Positions 5,510 to 6,699 of a stretch of DNA of 6,699 bases are shown piece after piece (position 1 is the first letter of the stretch; each line of letters begins with the position of its first letter). A program made the position numbers and the translations under genes. This DNA comes from Candidatus Hydrogenedentes bacterium CG07_land_8_20_14_0_80_42_17 (GTDB lineage Bacteria; UBA8481). Under the pieces are notes generated by a model. It was not told where the DNA came from, searched no databases, and saw nothing but the letters and a program-made list of their open reading frames with translations. The DNA lies in NCBI GenBank assembly GCA_002780065.1, contig PEWQ01000096.1, positions 1 to 6,699 of the forward strand, given 5' to 3'.

Positions 5510-6534
5510 TTAAAACTCCTTACCGTATCGATTACAGACTCCATAGTATCTAGCCGGGCAGAAGGCGGAACACCGTGGCCGAGATTAAATATGAAACCGT
5601 TTCTCTCTTTCATAGAAGAAAGAATTTTTTTCGTCTCTTCGCGAGCCTTTTGCGGCGAAGCCAAGAGAAGCGCCGGATCAAGATTTCCCTGGATCGCAAT
5701 AGAGGAAGGAAGCATTTGACGAGCGCTATCGATAGAAATATTCCAATCAATGCCGATTACATTTGCTTCGGTATTTATCAATGAATTCCAATTATCGTGA
5801 ATTCCTCTCGAAAAAACAATCACCGGAACTTTCTTCTTAAGTGAATGAATTACGCGGCGCATCCAGCGCCCTGACATTTCATCGAAACAGTGCGGAGGCA
5901 GAATACCTCCAAGGCTGTCGAATATCTGAACTGCATCTACTCCGGCAGAAATCTGCAGATTCAGAAAGCGAACCAGCGCAGCGGAAATTTTAGACAAAAG
6001 TTTATCGATAAATTTTTTGTCGTCTCTGATAATTCTTCGAGTCGTAAAAAAATCATTTGAACCGCCGCCTTCCAGCATGTAACACGCCAAAGTCCACGGC
6101 GAGCCGCAAAATCCGAGAAGCGCAGTATTGTCCTTTAGTTCGTTTTTTGCGAGTTTTATTGCAGAAGCAACATACTCTATTTTTTCTACTGAGTTAGGAT
6201 CGATGCGTTCGATATCTTTCAAAGAATGAATTTGTCGAGTAATTTTCATTCCTTTGCGGTCATCAAATTTATATGGAAAACCGAGAGCCTCAGGAATCAC
6301 GAGAATATCCGAAAAAATTATTGCTGCATCGAAGCCGAACCTCTTTACAGGCTGAAGTGTAACCTCTGCGGCAAGTTCCGGACTTTTTACCAAATCCATA
6401 AAGGAATATTTTTTGCGCAATTTTCTGTATTCAGGAAGACACCTTCCTGCTTGGCGCATAAACCAGATTGGCACTCTAACAGTTTTTTTACAACTGCAGG
6501 CATTTAGAAAGAGTTCACGAGAAGTAATTTTCAT
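5506..6534 (-). CDS. hemE: Uroporphyrinogen decarboxylase
   Basis: Decarboxylates the four acetate side chains of uroporphyrinogen III to give coproporphyrinogen III, a cytoplasmic step that feeds HemN. The family signature PIWFMRQAGRCLPEYR (22-37) contains the substrate-binding arginines R27 and R31. The catalytic aspartate is D76 in FSDILV (74-79), and Y152 lies in GFCGSPWTLACYMLEGGGS (141-159), the second signature. DSLGG (206-210), QGNLDP (282-287) and NLGHGVPP (317-324, H319) complete the active-site set. Length (342 residues) is normal. It is the first gene of the heme unit. The ATG at 6534 has no Shine-Dalgarno sequence, but the start fits the family's N-terminus. The stop overlaps the hemN start as ATGA. 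Confidence 0.98.
   Translation of the reverse strand: MKITSRELFLNACSCKKTVRVPIWFMRQAGRCLPEYRKLRKKYSFMDLVKSPELAAEVTLQPVKRFGFDAAIIFSDILVIPEALGFPYKFDDRKGMKITRQIHSLKDIERIDPNSVEKIEYVASAIKLAKNELKDNTALLGFCGSPWTLACYMLEGGGSNDFFTTRRIIRDDKKFIDKLLSKISAALVRFLNLQISAGVDAVQIFDSLGGILPPHCFDEMSGRWMRRVIHSLKKKVPVIVFSRGIHDNWNSLINTEANVIGIDWNISIDSARQMLPSSIAIQGNLDPALLLASPQKAREETKKILSSMKERNGFIFNLGHGVPPSARLDTMESVIDTVRSFK
5516..5521 (-). promoter_or_regulatory. Strong ribosome binding site for hemN
   Basis: AAGGAG on the minus strand lies six bases before the hemN ATG, inside the last codons of hemE. It confirms the hemN start at 5509. It also shows that this organism uses Shine-Dalgarno initiation, which makes the lack of such a site before hemE and the epimerase gene notable. 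Confidence 0.85.
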
Positions 6535-6572
6535 ATCAGAGTAATATTAGTCTATCAGTATTCCATTGCTAT
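6535..6572 (-). promoter_or_regulatory. Candidate promoter of the heme operon
   Basis: On the minus strand TAATAT (6544-6549) is a good minus-10 match. It ends nine bases before the hemE ATG, so the transcript would begin only two or three bases before the start codon. No clear minus-35 hexamer is seen 16-18 bp upstream. No hairpin, riboswitch-like element or obvious regulator palindrome was found between hemE and the window end. The assignment rests on one hexamer in AT-rich DNA and is weak. Confidence 0.25.
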
Positions 6573-6612
6573 TTTCCAGCATTTTTCTTAATCTCAGTGC
6601 TAGAAAAGAAGT

Positions 6613-6699
6613 ATGATTGCCTGCCATCTATTGCCGGCATTATTGCTTTGTTGCTATTCAAAGATACTCAGGATGGAGGCTATCTCTATAATTGAAAAA
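6613..6699 (+). CDS. Possible start of a divergent gene, cut by the window edge
   Basis: An ATG at 6613, preceded by the purine-rich AGAAAAGAAG, opens a frame of 29 codons that is still open at the window end. Its first residues (MIACHLLPALLLCCYSK) are hydrophobic and could be a signal peptide. A second in-frame ATG at 6673 (MEAISIIEK) is an alternative start. The minus strand is also open at the edge and reaches a TAG at 6654-6656, so this could instead be the tail of a gene upstream of hemE. The rest of the region (6550-6612) shows nothing recognisable. Coding status is uncertain. Confidence 0.2.
   Translation, partial: MIACHLLPALLLCCYSKILRMEAISIIEK

Noticed and set aside
6616-6641. Terminator hairpin formed by TGCCTGCC/GCCGGCA
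   Set aside because: The stem is short, with an internal mismatch, and no T-tract follows on either strand.

Overview
The window is a bacterial chromosomal fragment, AT-rich in its genes (roughly 40% GC by eye). It has two gene blocks that converge on each other and a short GC-rich tandem-repeat array at the left edge. No rRNA, tRNA, CRISPR array, insertion sequence or phage gene was seen. The ferrochelatase has a cysteine-rich internal insert, and the heme gene order hemE-hemN-hemY-hemH is of a kind seen in Chlamydiae and in the Bacteroidota/FCB-like lineages. That suggests a diderm bacterium of that broad area, possibly an uncultured marine lineage, but the taxonomic guess is weak.

Left edge (1-200): six perfectly phased 17-bp tandem repeats (38-139), about 70% GC, bracketed by a 9-bp perfect inverted repeat. 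An AT-rich leader of about 60 bp follows. Plus strand (201-1741): a two-gene unit made of an NAD-dependent epimerase/dehydratase (extended SDR) and a family 2 glycosyltransferase. They overlap by ATGA and are probably involved in building or transferring a sugar for a cell-surface glycan or glycolipid.

Minus strand (6534 down to 1742): a compact heme operon, hemE-hemN-hemY-hemH, that takes uroporphyrinogen III to protoheme. HemE decarboxylates uroporphyrinogen III to coproporphyrinogen III. HemN oxidatively decarboxylates this to protoporphyrinogen IX without oxygen. HemY oxidises that to protoporphyrin IX, and HemH inserts iron. The hemE/hemN and hemN/hemY junctions are ATGA overlaps, and hemH begins within about 10 bp of the hemY stop. 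All four products are full length with their key residues intact. The hemH stop abuts the glycosyltransferase stop with no spacer.

Right edge (6535-6699): the hemE upstream region, with a possible promoter very close to the hemE start and an open frame running off the window.

Most of the window is ordinary metabolism, and I do not see a new multi-gene system. The points most worth a second look are the 17-bp array in front of the sugar genes, the altered metal-binding motif of the glycosyltransferase, the cysteine cluster and uncertain start of HemH, and the lack of Shine-Dalgarno sequences at the first genes of both units.
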